A DNA stretch of 64,000 nucleotides from Selaginella tamariscina (GCA_003024785.1 PUQB01000052.1:124001-188000); one strand, 5' to 3'; shown: positions 23,492 to 36,075, counted from the first letter of the stretch. Made by a program: numbers and translations. The notes: generated by a model not told the origin, from the sequence alone.

Positions 23492-25864
23492 ATGCCAGTG
23501 TTGAGTCGCATTGTGCAGACAGCAACAAGAAAGACAGTGGGATGGACAAAGGATTCAGCAGCTGCTCTTGTCAACACTGCATTATCTGCTTTACACAGCC
23601 TCAACGAGGACAATCCAGGTACCAAAACAGTGATTCCGAAACAAGAGGAGCTCAAGCAGCGTCCAGTAGAAGACAGGATATTCTCAGAGCTTGACAACCT
23701 TCCCCTAACAGAGGCAGTCTCGATACTCGAGAGTCTCCCAGGATACAACACCCAAGTAGAGACTTACGCTGGGTTGCTCCGAAGATGCGGAGTTTCAAAA
23801 TCTATATCGGAGGGAACACGAATACACTCTCATCTGGTAAGAAGCAACAACATGCATCAGATGAGATACATGGCAAACTGCCTCATGGACATGTACAGCA
23901 AGTGCGGTGAGGTTGACCAAGCTAGCGACGTGTTCAAGCAAATGCCGGAGAGGAACGTGTATTCCTGGACGATCATGATGACTGCATATGCCCAGAATGG
24001 GCATCCCAAACAGGCTTTACATCTCTTCCGTGAAATGCAGCAGCAGGGTGTCATTCCGAACAATCACACACTGAGCGTTGCAATCTCTGCGTGTTCCTCT
24101 TTGTTAGACGTAGCATCTGGTAAGTCTATACACGAGAGCATGAACAAACACAAGGGATCATGTATGATAGCCACGTTGGGAACTCACTCATGGACTTCTA
24201 CACGAGGACAGGTAGACTTAGAGATGTTATGGAGATCTTCAATGAGATGGTGCTTACAAACAGTCGACTGAGTGCTGTAAGCTGGACTTGTGCTATAGTT
24301 GCCTGTGTGCAGCTGGGGAGCCCCCGAGATGCATTTGAGCTCTTTAGGAAGATGGAGCTTGAAGGTGTACGGCCTGACCCAATGACGTATGCTACAATGC
24401 TGGATGCGTGCGCAAGCACTTCGTCACTCTCTCTGGGAAGCAAGTTTCACAGTAGAATTGTCGACCTCGGACTTGACAAAACTGATACGGTTTTACAGAC
24501 AGCTCTCATGACAATGTATGCGAGGTGCGGGGGGCTCTCCATCGCTCTTCAGGTGTTCAATCAGATAGACCGAGCTAATGTAGTTGCGTGGTCTTCGATG
24601 ATCCTGGCATACGCACAGAATGGGGAAAGCCACGAGGCTCTGAAGCTCTTCTGGAGGATGGAACAAGATGGGGATCCCAAGCCAAGTGAGACCACGCTGG
24701 TGAGTGTGTTATATGCGTGCAGCCATGCAGGTCTGTTTGAACAAGCGTATGATTATTTTACAACTATGACTACGGAGAGGAAGCTTGAGATGCAACCTGG
24801 ACATTATGGGTGCGTTGTTGACTTGCTTGGACGTGCTGGACGTCTTGCTGAGGCTGAACAGCTCATATCCAAGCTGGAAAATACCTCAGGTGCTGCATGT
24901 GTGTGTGTGTGTGTGTTATAGCATTCAGTATATATATATATGTTTTATTTATTGAAGGGAGCTCATGTGGAGTTATTTGGACAATTCTACTCAGTGCATG
25001 CAAAATGCACAAAGACATGGCAAGGGCAGAAAGGGCAGCAAACAGAATATTCAAGCTCTCTCCGGATACCGCAACTCCATACGTGTTGCTTTCCAATGTT
25101 TATTGTGAGGCTGGAAGGTAACCCGTGTGTGTGTAAACAGGATACGCATTTATGCATATCAGCTTGTGTAAACAGGATTCGCATCTATGCATATCAGCTT
25201 GTGTGTATGTATGTATATACAATTGTGGGTGCATGTATCTGTCTACATCCATATCTATTTTTACCAGAAATGCTCGTTTGTTCCTTTCTAGGATATACAT
25301 ACATATAGTATAAATATATGGAGAGAGGGAGATAGAGAGAGAGAGTACATATATATGAAACAACGTATATATGGTATATGTTTTGTTTTGTGTATAGATG
25401 GGATTTGGCGGCAAAGTTGAGAAAGAAAATGGATTTAAAGAACATAAAGAAGCCAGCAGGGAAGAGCTGGGTGGAAGTGAACGGGAAAATACACGAGTTT
25501 ATAGTCGGGGATTTATCCCATCCGGACATGGATGAGATAATGAGAGAGTTTAAGAGATTGTTGGGGGTAATTAAGGAGGCGGGTTATGTACCAGATACGA
25601 GAGCAGTGCTACATAATGCAGAGGAGGATGAGAAAGAAGGGGATATTACATTATCACAGTGAAAAGCTGGCTACTGTTCTGGGATTATTACGGAGTCCCA
25701 ACGGGGAACCCTTGAGAATCGTTAAGAACTTACGGGTTTGTTGGGATTGTCACGGGTTCGTTAAGTACGTTAGTAAGGTGGTTAACAGGAAGATTGTAGT
25801 AAGGGATACTAAACAGTTTCATCATTTCGTCAACGGAACTTGCTCCTGTGGAGATTATTGGTAA
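23492..25864 (+). CDS. DYW-type PPR protein (organellar C-to-U RNA-editing factor)
   Basis: The N terminus (MPVLSRIVQTATRKTVGWTK) is basic, as expected of an organelle-targeting peptide. PPR repeats follow: MYSKCGEVDQASDVFKQMP, SWTIMMTAYAQNGHPKQALH, MYARCGGLSIALQVF and YACSHAGLFEQAYDYF. E domains come next (KKPAGKSWVEVNGKIHEFIV). The DYW deaminase has the HSEKLA zinc/catalytic motif, the CWDCH zinc site and the terminal CSCGDYW. Two introns (24890-24957 and 25118-25397) interrupt the E region, unlike most intron-free plant PPR genes. One-base slips occur near 24165 and in the G run near 25640; the domain order is complete, so I think the gene is functional. Its 3' end is 43 bp from that of the convergent PPR gene. 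Confidence 0.88.
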
Positions 25865-25907
25865 GTCATATATATTACATATATACACAAGTGTGTGCAG
25901 ATAAACT

Positions 25908-28474
25908 CTATATATATTCTTGTTGCATTCCTAATCTTTTGTATATATCTCTCATCAACACACAAGCAGCTGTTATATCGTCCTTGTGTGTGTTCTGAGA
26001 CACCAAAGCATCAAATGCAACCCTGCCTACCTCTACATTACTCCATGTCCTGCATGCCCCTAACAAAGTCATCCAGACATGACTATTGGCTTTGAAGGGC
26101 ATGTGTCTTACAAGTGACAATGCCTCGTGCAGCCTGTTGGCCCTGCCCAACATGTCGGTCATACATGTATAGTGCTCCAGTGTCGGACAGACAATGGAAC
26201 TGAAATACCTCTCTCCCTCTTCCACCATACCGGCATGACTACAAGCTGTAAGAATTAACAGCATTGTTACACTGTCCATTCGTACATCATGTTCTTGCAT
26301 CTTCTTTGCTATAGCAAACACATGGGACGTGTCCCCGAGTGAGGTGTATCCTCCAATCAATGCATTCCAAGACACTATACTTCTTCTCGAATGCATCTTA
26401 TTAAACACCTCCTCAGCACCTGCCATGTTGCCGCATTTCCCATAAAAGTCCACCAAACAGTTTGCTACTATCTCCTCCTCATCCAATCCGAGCTCACGAG
26501 CCCGATTGTGAACTCTCTCTCCCATTTCTAACGCTCCTATACTTGCACAAGCCTTGAGTGCAGCAACAAGTGTGAAACTGTCTGGAAGACAGTCCATACT
26601 CGCCATTAACTTCAAGGCCATCAAACTTTCCCCGTTCTCCACGTATCCAAGCATTAGAGAGTTCCATGACACACTGTCACGCTGCACCACGTTGTCAAAC
26701 ACACGTCTAGCGTCCTGCATACTTCCATACTTGCTGTACATATCTATCAAAATGCTTGCCACAAATACGTCCTTCTCAAACCCCTGTTCTCTGGCTTGTC
26801 TATGGATGGCCATCCCCTTCTCTATACATCCGTTCCTATCCATCTCTTTGCGAGTTAATAAACTCGCACATGCCTTTAGTGCTGCAGAGAATGTAAACTC
26901 ATCCGGTGCACAGTCCATGCCGGTGAAAACATCCAAAGCCAGTAGACACTCTCCCGTCTCCACATATCCAAGCATTAGAGAGTTCCATGCAACACTACTG
27001 TGCTGCAGAATCCTCTCAAAAGCTTCCTGAGCGTCCCTCATGAGGCCACATTTACTATACATGTTACGATGGCACTCGCCACAAACACGTCTTTCTCAAA
27101 CCCGCACTCGACGGCTCGTCGATGAATAGCCATCCCATTCTCTACACACAGCTCTTTCACACTGGCCTTGAGCGCAGTAACAAATGTGAAGCTATCCGGT
27201 GCACAGTCCATGCTATTGAACACATCTAACGCAACTAAACTCTCCCCATTCTCCACGTATCCCAGCATTAAGGAATTCCACGAAGCAGTGTAATGCTTTC
27301 CCATGCTGTCAAACACACACCGAGCATCCTTCATACTACCGCATCTCCCATACATCTCCACCAACGTGTTGGCTACAAACACATGCTTATCAAACCCGAA
27401 CTCCTGGCCTGGCTATGGATGGCCATCCCCTTACATAAACAACACTTCTTAACAAACGAGTTATCAGTCGCTAATCCTGCACACGCCTTGAGTGCGGCAC
27501 CAAATGTAAACTCGTCTGGTACACAGTCCATGCTAGTTAATGTTTCAAAAGCCACCAAGTACTCCCCATTCTCCACGTATCCAAGGATTAAAGCGGTCCA
27601 GGAAACAGCGTTCCGGTGTACCATACGATCGAACACATCTTGTGCGCGAGACATGCTCCCGCATTTACTATACATATCAACCAGGGTGCTTGCAACAAAT
27701 ACATCTTTGTCAACCCCGAACTCTCTGGCTTTCATATGAATCTCCATTCCCTTCTCTAGGCAGTTTAATCCTCTACAGGCCTTGAATGCAGCAACGAATG
27801 TGAAACTATTCGGTTTACAATCCATGCTATTAAACACTTCTAGAGCCACTAAACTCTCCCCATTCTCCACGTATCCACTTATCAAAGCCGTCCATGAAAC
27901 CGCGTTCCTGTACGTCATACCATTGAAGACTTCTCGTGCATGCACCATGCTGTTGCATTTGCTATACATATCTACCAAGGTACTTGCAACAAATATGTCT
28001 TTCTCAAACCCGTGCTCTCTGGCTTGTCTGTGAATGGCCATCCCCTTACGTAGACAGTCCGTCTTGTCCCCCAGGCGTGCACATGCCTTGAGTGCAGCCA
28101 CATATGTAACACTGTCTGGTGCACAGTCCATGCTTGTGAACAAACCAAGAGCAAGAACGGACTCCCCATTCTCCACGTATCCGAGTATTAGAGAGTTCCA
28201 TGAGACAACAGCGTGTTGGGACATGCTATTGAACACTTCCCGTGCCTCCTGCATGCTCCCGCATTTTCTGTACATGGATATCAGAGTATGTGCAACGTAT
28301 CTGTCGTTGTTGTAGCCGTGGCCTATGGCATATGAATGTAAGAGTTTCCCTCGCAGTAAGTCTCTTCTGTTGCTGCATTGTTTCAACTCTGCAACTAATT
28401 TCCTACAAAGACTTTGTATTGGCTTTTGGGTGTGTTCTCAACTTCTCTCGTATTGGAAAAACCAAATGACTCAT
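25908..28474 (-). CDS. PLS-type PPR protein, truncated E tail (local PPR family member 3)
   Basis: At least five repeat triplets of the local family are present: MYSKCGSM, VVSWNSLILGYVENGES, SMDCAPDSVTYVAALKACA and KGMAIHRQAREHGFEKD. One-base losses near 27400 and 27065 split the frame, each restored exactly by one base. The end has ILTACSHAGMVEEGERYF and HYTCMTDMLGRANRLHEAL, then LGMQQEYI and a TAG stop. The GQTHWFDAQGKIHSF-like tail of the copy at 12016 is missing, so the C terminus is cut short. The start is uncertain: no ATG lies in the first repeat frame. An ATG at 28474 opens MSHLVFPIREKL but needs a slip near 28405. The predicted role is organellar RNA binding. Confidence 0.8.
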
Positions 28475-28801
28475 TTACATGTACCTGCATACGCATATAC
28501 TTCAGGGAGATCTTTAAATTGTTAATCTTAATTCTTAAATTAATTAGTTTTCTAATCTTCATTAATATTAAATTAACTTATTATAAAACATTTTTGGCCT
28601 TTTATATTGCTTTAAGCATACATACATACGTACATAAATAAATATATATATATATATATATTGAAAATCTGAGTTGTTTTGAACAACATCAAAGCCTATT
28701 TATTTATTAAGTTTTAATGTAAGATAAAATTATATTTATATATATATATATATGCCTACAAATTTTATATTTACATATTGCTGTTTTAATCCGTACTATT
28801 C
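28475..28801. other. AT-rich spacer with TA tracts
   Basis: Contains TA microsatellites near 28641-28660 and 28738-28752. No gene is seen. It ends where the inverted-repeat arm begins. Confidence 0.4.
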
Positions 28802-30530
28802 CGTAGCTTGAAGATGATCTGCTGAGTCTCGCCGGCAGAGCATTGGGATGGTTGAGCTCACAGACATCGCCCGAATCAGGTGAAGTTCTCGTACTCTTCA
28901 AGCTTTGGCGTCAGACGATATGTTCAAGGGCGGCCCGGATTTGCAGGCAGTCCTGTCGCGGGCATGAAATTCTGGCGTGTTTCAGGTGACGGGAGGGGAG
29001 AGTCACAGGAGGCATTGGCGATGACGGTAATGCTCATGAACTGCATCTTCCGGACTCAGTTCAGTTCCAGGTCGGCTCCGGAGTGCATCCGACGAGGTGC
29101 ATGGTGAGTGTTTGTGTTTCGAGTGAGGCAATGCCGATGGAGCACTGTCGGCAGGAATTTGACAGGCAGCGTTCCGGGAAGATGTGTTGATCGAAGACCT
29201 TGAGAAGCGGTGCCAGGCTCGTGCTGCAGGCGGTGCCAATGGCATTGTTTGCATGACAGGCAGCGGAGGCGCGGTATGACGAGCTTGTTTGCTCGGGTCA
29301 GATCGAAGCAATGCAGGTACGTGGTGCTTGGACCCACTCCAGGAAATGTGGCCCTGTCAGGAAGCCTCAGGGCAGAAGCGTGGAGTGGAGTTGAACGAGC
29401 GTTGAACTCCCGCTTACAGGTTGGAATCCATCCTGTGGATGTTCGTCTGATGAGGTCCATATAAGCGCTTGGAGGAGCTTCTCGAGCTTGCGAGAACTGG
29501 GCTGGCTAAAGGCAAGGTAGAAAGCCAGCTCGTCCTTGAGAGACCGTGAGCTGAGAGTCGGTGGTGCAATGCAGTAGGAGGGACTACGACCGGCTTCAGT
29601 TCTGCCCGGCCGACGGCATGCATGCATACGATGAGGGCGTAAATCTGTCCCTTGGTAACACTTGGCCTGCAGGTACTTCGAGAAGCAGTTCCATCTAGCA
29701 GAGCAGACTGGGCTTCCGATGTTTTTACACATGCGTGCGGGTTCCGATGACTTGTGCAGGCTAATGGAAGCCAACCAGCACAGGTAGGTAGGTAGCTCCT
29801 CCTCCCTGCTGCAAACATTTACATGTGTTTTTCAGGCTGTCGTGCACTCGTTCACGGGTACTGCAGCAGGCAGGGACCGCATCCTCAAGTTTCCGAGCCT
29901 GTACCTAGGTAGGCTGCTCTTGTCTCCTTGTTCGAATTTTGCTTACGCCAGGGATCAACGGGTGCTCATTGAAAGTCGTAGGAATTCCAGATGGATTCAC
30001 CGTGTTGTGAGATAAGGCCAGACACAAGCACATCTCCACCCTTTGGCTGTCGAACAAGAAGGAAGAGCACAACGAGCAGTTGGTTGTGAAGTCGCAGCCG
30101 CTTTACCTCACAAGGCACGGCTCGTTCCTCAACAAGGCACCAGCGGCTGCATGTCATGGAGCCTGCTTTTGTAAGGTCAATAGATAGGCTCGTCAAGCTG
30201 CAGATGGACGCTAGGACATTGAAGCTGATGGCAGCAGGCGGCTGCACAATGATGTAGATGCACGTCACCTCTTTGAAAAACTCAATCAGGGAACCCTGTG
30301 CTGTGGTTTCTGCCAGTCTTCAACTCCACCTCCGTATTCCAGATGCTTATCTCTGCTTTGTGCTTGATCCGTAGCGGTCCTTCGAAGAGGTTGCCCCTGG
30401 AAAGCTCAAGGTCACTCTTGCGCTGGACAATGAGAATATCAAACTGGCCTTCACTCAAGCAGAGATCGTGACCATTTTTGTTGTCGCAGACGCTGATTTT
30501 CATACACAATGCTTCTGCATGAAACCTGCA
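28802..30530 (+). pseudogene. Fragments of a coiled-coil / beta-rich gene within the left arm
   Basis: Plus-strand pieces read DLLSLAGRA, FREDVLIEDLEKRCQARA, LEELLELARTGLAKGKVESQ, LSNKKEEHNEQLVVKSQPLY, FVRSIDRLVKLQMDARTLK and, near 30375-30490, PGKLKVTLALDNENIKLAF. These are helical coiled-coil segments ending in a beta-rich segment. The same pieces occur on the minus strand at 33262-33963 and 37895-39830. No continuous frame remains. A relation to SMC-hinge/GMI1-type proteins crossed my mind because of the coil plus beta-domain mix, but no diagnostic motif supports it. Confidence 0.5.
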
Positions 30531-30547
30531 TGTGCGTGTGTGCATGC

Positions 30548-30588
<41 letters not shown>

Positions 30589-31072
30589 TTATGCATGGGT
30601 TTACAAAAAAATATATGCGAAAATGTGTGTTTGTTATACACATACAACAACACAAATAAACACCTCTCAAGGGTAGAATATTGCTAAATGCTTCTGTACA
30701 CATGCCTCTCTCTTACACACACACAGCTTGTATATGTATTTCATATATGTGTTGTATATGGTGATGTGTATGGGATAATGCTGAGACTTTGATGTGGATT
30801 GCGTCGAATCACGTCTCTTTGGGAGGGCTGTGTTGGCATATTTCATGCGACTCAATCGCATACCACAGGTGTGTGTGTGTGTGTGTGCGTATATATTATA
30901 AATGGTTTCATCTGTAAATACAGATGCACCAATTTTCCTACCTGAGTACCGGAAGACAGTAAGTATTTCTGTGTGTGTATGCGTGTGTGTGTGAGAGAGA
31001 GAGCTTACTGTCTTTGCTTGTGTGATATACATTGGTGCGAATATACTATACCTGCATACAGATAGTAGTGTG
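28802..31072 (+). repeat. Left arm of a large inverted repeat
   Basis: The sequence returns in reverse complement at 34128-36075. Anchors are GAGTCTCGCCGGCAGAGC with CGGCCCGGATTTGCAGGCAG at the outer end, and GATAGTAGTGTGTCAAGC against GACACGCTACTATC at the inner end. The right arm lacks about 310 bp that are present here at roughly 29938-30248. Identity is high by eye, but I did not compute it. Confidence 0.85.
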
Positions 31073-31957
31073 TCAAGCATAGTTACCAATTAAGGCGTTC
31101 GGGTGAAAATTTGCGGTTACGAGTTAAGTCTCTTTTATATTCTGAATTTAAATTAATCTTTCTGTTAAGTTCATCCATTATAATTTCACTTTTTTAGGAT
31201 TTTAATGTTTGATTGATCTGAAACCAAATGTTAATTTGAATGAAAATTTGCCGTTCGTAACACTGTTTGTAACACGTACGTACGCAACGTTCAGAAGTTC
31301 AACAGTAAATATGGTGTAAGTATAAGAACTCTAGCAGAGGCAATATTAGTTTACAGTAATATACATAATATAATTTACTGGTTATTTAACATATACACAC
31401 TTAATATTAATATTAATTAATTATTTAATACACACTAATATTAATATTAACTACATATTATTATTAGTTCTCTCTCTCCATATATTTGTTGTGTGTGTGT
31501 GTGCGTAGGCGGCCCAAAAGCATGCCGCTTCTATAAATCAGTTTGGATTATTTATAGGGAAAATTACATTTATATCTAAAATTTATTGTGTTAGAAGTTT
31601 TATATTTACATATATATTTTTAAAGTTTTAATTTAAAATTTCATAAATTTTAAAATAAAAAATAAAAAACATTTTTAAAAATTTATAATTAATTTTATAT
31701 TTTATTATATTTAGGTCCAAAATACAACCTATTAAACATACATATTACAATATAATATTTATTTTAAAACATATTTTATTTTTTAATATGACAATTTTTT
31801 AACATTTAATACTTAATAAACTTTAATTATTTTATTTATAATATATTATAAATTGAAAATATATTTTTAATTAATACTATTATTTTAAAAGTTAAAGTAG
31901 GGTATATATGTAAATTTATAATTTTAGAAAAGGTGGGTTAACTCTAGGGTTTCAGCT
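31073..31957. other. AT-rich spacer and putative promoter of the ATPase gene
   Basis: Extremely AT-rich, with ATTAATATTA repeats near 31400-31455. A telo-box-like CTCTAGGGTTTCAGCT lies just before the ATPase start codon. No gene is seen. Confidence 0.45.
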
Positions 31958-33212
31958 ATGGCTAAGGAATGGGAAGCTGCGTTGCGGGAGGTGAAGGCTG
32001 CGTCTAAGCATAACGAGGCGTTCTTCGACAGGGAGAGGGAGATGCAGCAGCTGCTGACACTTGTGGAGGTGGGTTCCAAGCGCATTGTAGTGCTGATCGG
32101 CCCCACCAATTCGGGCAAGAGCACCCTTTTGCAGCGGCTGCACGAACTGTGGGAAGCTGATCAACGTCTCAAGGTCAATATGCCCATGTTCCATCTCGAC
32201 ATGAGGCTTGCAGACGTGCACACTCCGGCACTGGCAGCAGCTAAGATTGGGGATCAGCTGCGCACCTGGCTTACGTGGTTTCAGAAGGTAGCGGCAGCCG
32301 CAGCTAGGAGCTTGAAGATCATGTTCAAAGGTGCCACTTTGGATGCAACAAGCCTCGCCAATGTATTTGAGAAGGAGCCGCAGTCGGATCTGGTCTCCGT
32401 CATGAGCGCCTTCACAGGTTTGGCGTATGCCGACCCTGATATCAGACCCGTTTTCATCATCGACGATGTCGACAAGCTCAAGAGATGGGACGATGTAGAT
32501 TTGAACATTTTGATGCAAGGTTTTGTTGCCATGACTAAACAAGATCATCGAGCCGTAGTTATTATGTCCAGTTCGCACGATTTTTTTAGGCAATGGTTCC
32601 AGAAACACGTTCATGCGTCGCAGTGGACTCCGTTGGGTGTTGGCCACTTCAACAAGAACATGCAAGGCAATTCTACTGCTGGCTACTCAAGCAGCAGGGG
32701 GTCCAGCCACCAGATGTCACTGATGCAGAGTGGGAGAAGATTTATGCAGTTTGTGGTGGCAGCCCGCTTGATCTAGAGAACCTTGTCACTGACGTCTTCA
32801 AGATGGGGATGCAGATGGAAGCGGTTCTAGAGGGCATGGTAGACGGGGCAAAGACTATTGTGGAGACCGGTGTGCAGGCTACCAAGGGAGAAAACAGCTG
32901 GGATGGGGAGAAGTTCAAGTCTGTGGCACGCCTCATCCTCCAAAACAACGGGGCGGTTGGTTTAGGCACTATCTACCGTGAGGCATTTGATGGTGACATG
33001 AATGAGGCCCGGCACAGGTTCAAGCAATGCTCAAGGCCAACGTGATTCATGTCAGGTATGCACCGGCTCATGTTTTGTACGATGACCTTGATAGAGGTCA
33101 AGATAAGAGCAAGGACTTCGTCATGGCCGTATCCCCTCCGCATCTCGTCGCCCTGCAGGTGTACCTAGAAGAGGAAGAGGAGGTTCCTAGTTGTTGTTCT
33201 TTTCAAAAATAA
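31958..33212 (+). CDS. P-loop ATPase of the prokaryote-like ATPase_2/STAND type, about 418 aa
   Basis: From ATG 31958 the protein shows FFDREREMQQLLTLVEVG, Walker A as GPTNSGKST, Walker B as VFIIDDVDKL with a second acidic residue, a sensor-like VVIMSSSHDFF and, later, IYAVCGGSPLDLENLV. That CGGxP element is typical of STAND NTPases of archaeal-ATPase type. The C-terminal third is probably winged-helix-like and ends in an acidic tail (VYLEEEEEVPS). Two frame breaks, near 32655 (A run) and 33009 (G run), are each one base short against the copy at 37158-37868, so an intact gene is likely. It has no NB-ARC signature. Role unknown; STAND ATPases act as switches, often in defence. The gene lies between two inverted arms and has a scrambled second copy to the right. 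Confidence 0.75.
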
Positions 33213-33261
33213 GAGGAAACAAAAAATCTAGTTCTATTCCGGCTACAATCACTTAAATTCA

Positions 33262-33963
33262 CGTAGGTACTGGGACCAGACAGATCGGGCCTCTTACCGT
33301 CGTGGGAGGAAGAAGAGCTTTCAGTTTCGCCAGCGGGAAGCCGCTTTTCCAATTCAGCTCGAGTGGATCGCTCCGCCTCCAACTCCAGTAAGACAGGCGG
33401 TCAGCACTGCAGCCACAAAGGCAAGAAACGCCCTTTCTTGAGCGAGCGCGTCACCTGTGCGAGATCCCCCTTGAGACAGGATACATGTACGAGCCAGCCA
33501 GATACCACAAACCACAGGTTCATCCTGCAACTGAAGGATGCCTCCATGACTGCTGTTCGAGAAAGTGCCTTAGGTCCTGCCACGCTCCCTTTCCTGTGCT
33601 GCGGCAGCTTTCGTCTCGGCTTCCTGCAAGGCGGCAGGACATCAGACTAACATCCACAGGATGGATTCCAGGAGCGGGAGTTCAACTCCACTCCACGCTT
33701 CTGCCCGCATAGCTGAGGCTTCCTGACAGGGCCACATTTCCTGGAGTGGGTCCAAGCACCACGGTGAACTACGTACCTGCATTGCTTCGACCTGACGAAG
33801 CAGTGGCCTTGTGGACTCGGGTACCCGACCAACAAGCTCGTCCGCTGCCTGTCATGCCATTAGCACCGCCTGCAGCACGAGCCTGGCACCGCTTCTCCAG
33901 GTCTTCGATCAACACATCTTCCCGGAACGCTGCCTGCAAGCCCAATTCATTCAGTAAGCACAA
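33262..33963 (-). pseudogene. Antisense coiled-coil gene, truncated copy
   Basis: The minus strand reads LGLQAAFREDVLIEDLEKRC, RKCGPVRKPQLCGQKRGVEL, LQEAETKAAAAQERERG and, near 33360-33270, LELEAERSTRAELEKRLPAG followed by a serine tail and KRPDLSGPST. It matches the plus-strand pieces of the left arm and the longer copy at 37895-39830. Its 3' end nearly meets that of the ATPase gene, as in the second copy, so the two genes were duplicated as a tail-to-tail unit. Frames are broken. Confidence 0.55.
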
Positions 33964-34024
33964 AACGGGCTCAGTTCACACGTACTTGCTGCTTTCCCAT
34001 ATCGATATGTATATACTCCAAAAT

Positions 34025-34072
34025 TCAAAAGGATAATTAACTTGAGTTAATTGATTCCTTGGAATATGCGGT
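34025..34072. repeat. 48-bp dispersed repeat, copy 1
   Basis: Identical to 42316-42363. The core AATTAACTTGAGTTAATT is nearly palindromic. It lies just before the inner end of the right inverted-repeat arm. Confidence 0.85.
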
Positions 34073-34127
34073 ACAGCCATATACTAGAATTAGGTACACG
34101 TACATACGTACATACATACATGTGTGT

Positions 34128-36075
34128 GTGTCTGTGACACGCTACTATCTGTATGCAGGTATAGTATATTCGCACCAATGTATATCACACAAGCAAAGAC
34201 ACAAGTTTGTAAGCTCTCTCACACACACACACACGCATACACGCACACAGAAAGCAATATGAAATACTTACTGTCTTCCGGGGAACATTGGTGCATCTGG
34301 AGTAGAAAGCATCTGTATTTACAGATGAAACCATTTATAATACACACACACACACACACTTGTGGTATGCGATTGAGTCGCATGAAATATGCCAACGCAG
34401 CCCTCCCAAAGAGACGTGATTCGACAATCCACACCAAAAGTCTCAGCATTATCCCAGCTGAAAATATACACACATATATATGAAATACATATACAAGCTG
34501 TGTGTGTGTAAGAGAGAGAATTAGAGGCATGTGTACAGAAGCATTTAGTAATATTCTACCCTTGAGAGGTGTTTATTTGTGTTGTTGTATATTTGTGGAT
34601 ATATCCACTGTCATGGAAATGGGTATGTGTATAATGTGCAAAACAAACACACACACACGCACACACGCAGGTTTCATGCAGAAGCATTGTGTATGAAATC
34701 AGCGTCTGCGACAACAAAAATGGTCACGATCTCTGCTTGAGTAAAGGCCAGTTTGATATTCTCATTGTCCAGCACAAGAGTGACCTTGAGCTTTCCAGGG
34801 GCAACCTCTTCCAAGGACCGCTACGGATCAAGCACAAAGCAGAGATAAGCATCTGGAATACGGAGGTGGAGTTGAAGACTAACATCGCAGCTGGCAGAAA
34901 CCACAGCACAGGGTTCCCTGATTGACTTTTTCAATGAGGTGAAGTGCATCTACATCATTGTAACAAGGAGACGAGCAGCCTGGCTCGGAAACTTGAGGAA
35001 GCTGTCCCTGCCTGCTGCAGTACCCGTGAACGAGTGCATGACAGCCTGAAAAACTCATGTAAATGTTTGCAGCAGGGAGGAGGAGCTACCTACCTACCTG
35101 TGCTGGTTGGCTTCCATTAGCCTGCACAAGTCATCGGAACCCGCACGCATGTGTAAAAACATTGGAAGCCCAGTCTGCTCTGCTAGATGGAACTGCTTCT
35201 CGAAGTACCTGCAGGCCAAGTGTTACCAAGGGACAGAATTTACGCCCTCATCGTATGCATGCATGCCGTCGGCCGGGCAGAACTGAAGCCGGTCGTAGTC
35301 CCTCCTACTGCATTGCACCACCGACTCTCAGGCTCACGGTCTCTCAAGGACGAGCCGGCTTTCTACCTTGCCTTTAGCCAGCCCAGTTCTCGCAAGCTCG
35401 AGAAGCTCCTCCAAGAGCTTATATGGACCTCATCAGACAAACATCCACAGGATGGATTCCAACCTGTAAGCGGGAGTTCAACGCTCGTTCAACTCCACTT
35501 AGCTGAGGCTTCCTGACAGGGCCACATTTCCTGGAGTGGGTCCAGCACCAAGGTGAACTCTCTAGAGATCTACGTACCTGCATTGCTTCGATCTGACCCG
35601 AGCAACAAGCTCGTCATACCGCGCCTCCGCTGCCTGTCATGAAAACAATGCCATTGGCACCGCCTGCAGCACGAGCCTGGCACCGCTTCTCCAGGTCTTC
35701 GATCAACACATCTTCCCGGAACGCTGCCTGTCAAATTCCTGCCGACAGTGCTCCATCGGCATTGTCTCACTCGAAACACAAACACTCACCATGCACCTCG
35801 TCGGATGCACTCCGGAGCCGACCTGGAACTGAACTGAGTCCGGAAGATGCAGTTCATGAGCATTACCGTCATCGCCAATGCCTCCTGTGACTCTCCCTCC
35901 GTCACCTAAAACACGCCAGAATTTCATGCCCGCGACAGGACTGCCTGCAAATCCGGGCCGCCCTTGAACATATCGTTTGACGCCAAAGCTTGAAGCTGAG
36001 ATGAGTACGAGAACTTCGCGCGTTTTGTGAGCTCAGCTCTGCCGGCGAGACTCAGTAGATCGTCTCCAAGCTATA
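34128..36075 (-). repeat. Right arm of the large inverted repeat
   Basis: Reverse complement of 28802-31072 with about 310 bp missing at the junction near 34957, where CATCATTGT passes abruptly into AACAAGGAGACGAGC. It carries the same coiled-coil fragments in opposite orientation, for example FREDVLIEDLEKRCQARA on the minus strand near 35710-35650. Confidence 0.85.

Noticed and set aside
29003..29818. Several overlapping frames of 100-135 codons on both strands
   Set aside because: This GC-richer DNA is open in several frames at once. They are shadows of the broken coiled-coil gene and recur in the other arm with different ends.
30282..30653. Minus-strand frame containing GHDLCLSEGQFDILIVQ
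   Set aside because: The opposite strand (PGKLKVTLALDNENIKLAF) reads more like protein and agrees in direction with neighbouring coiled-coil pieces. The minus frame also runs through a microsatellite.
31958..33212. Calling the ATPase an NB-ARC disease-resistance protein
   Set aside because: Walker A is GPTNSGKST and no RNBS, GLPL or MHD motif is visible. The CGGxP element fits ATPase_2/STAND proteins better.
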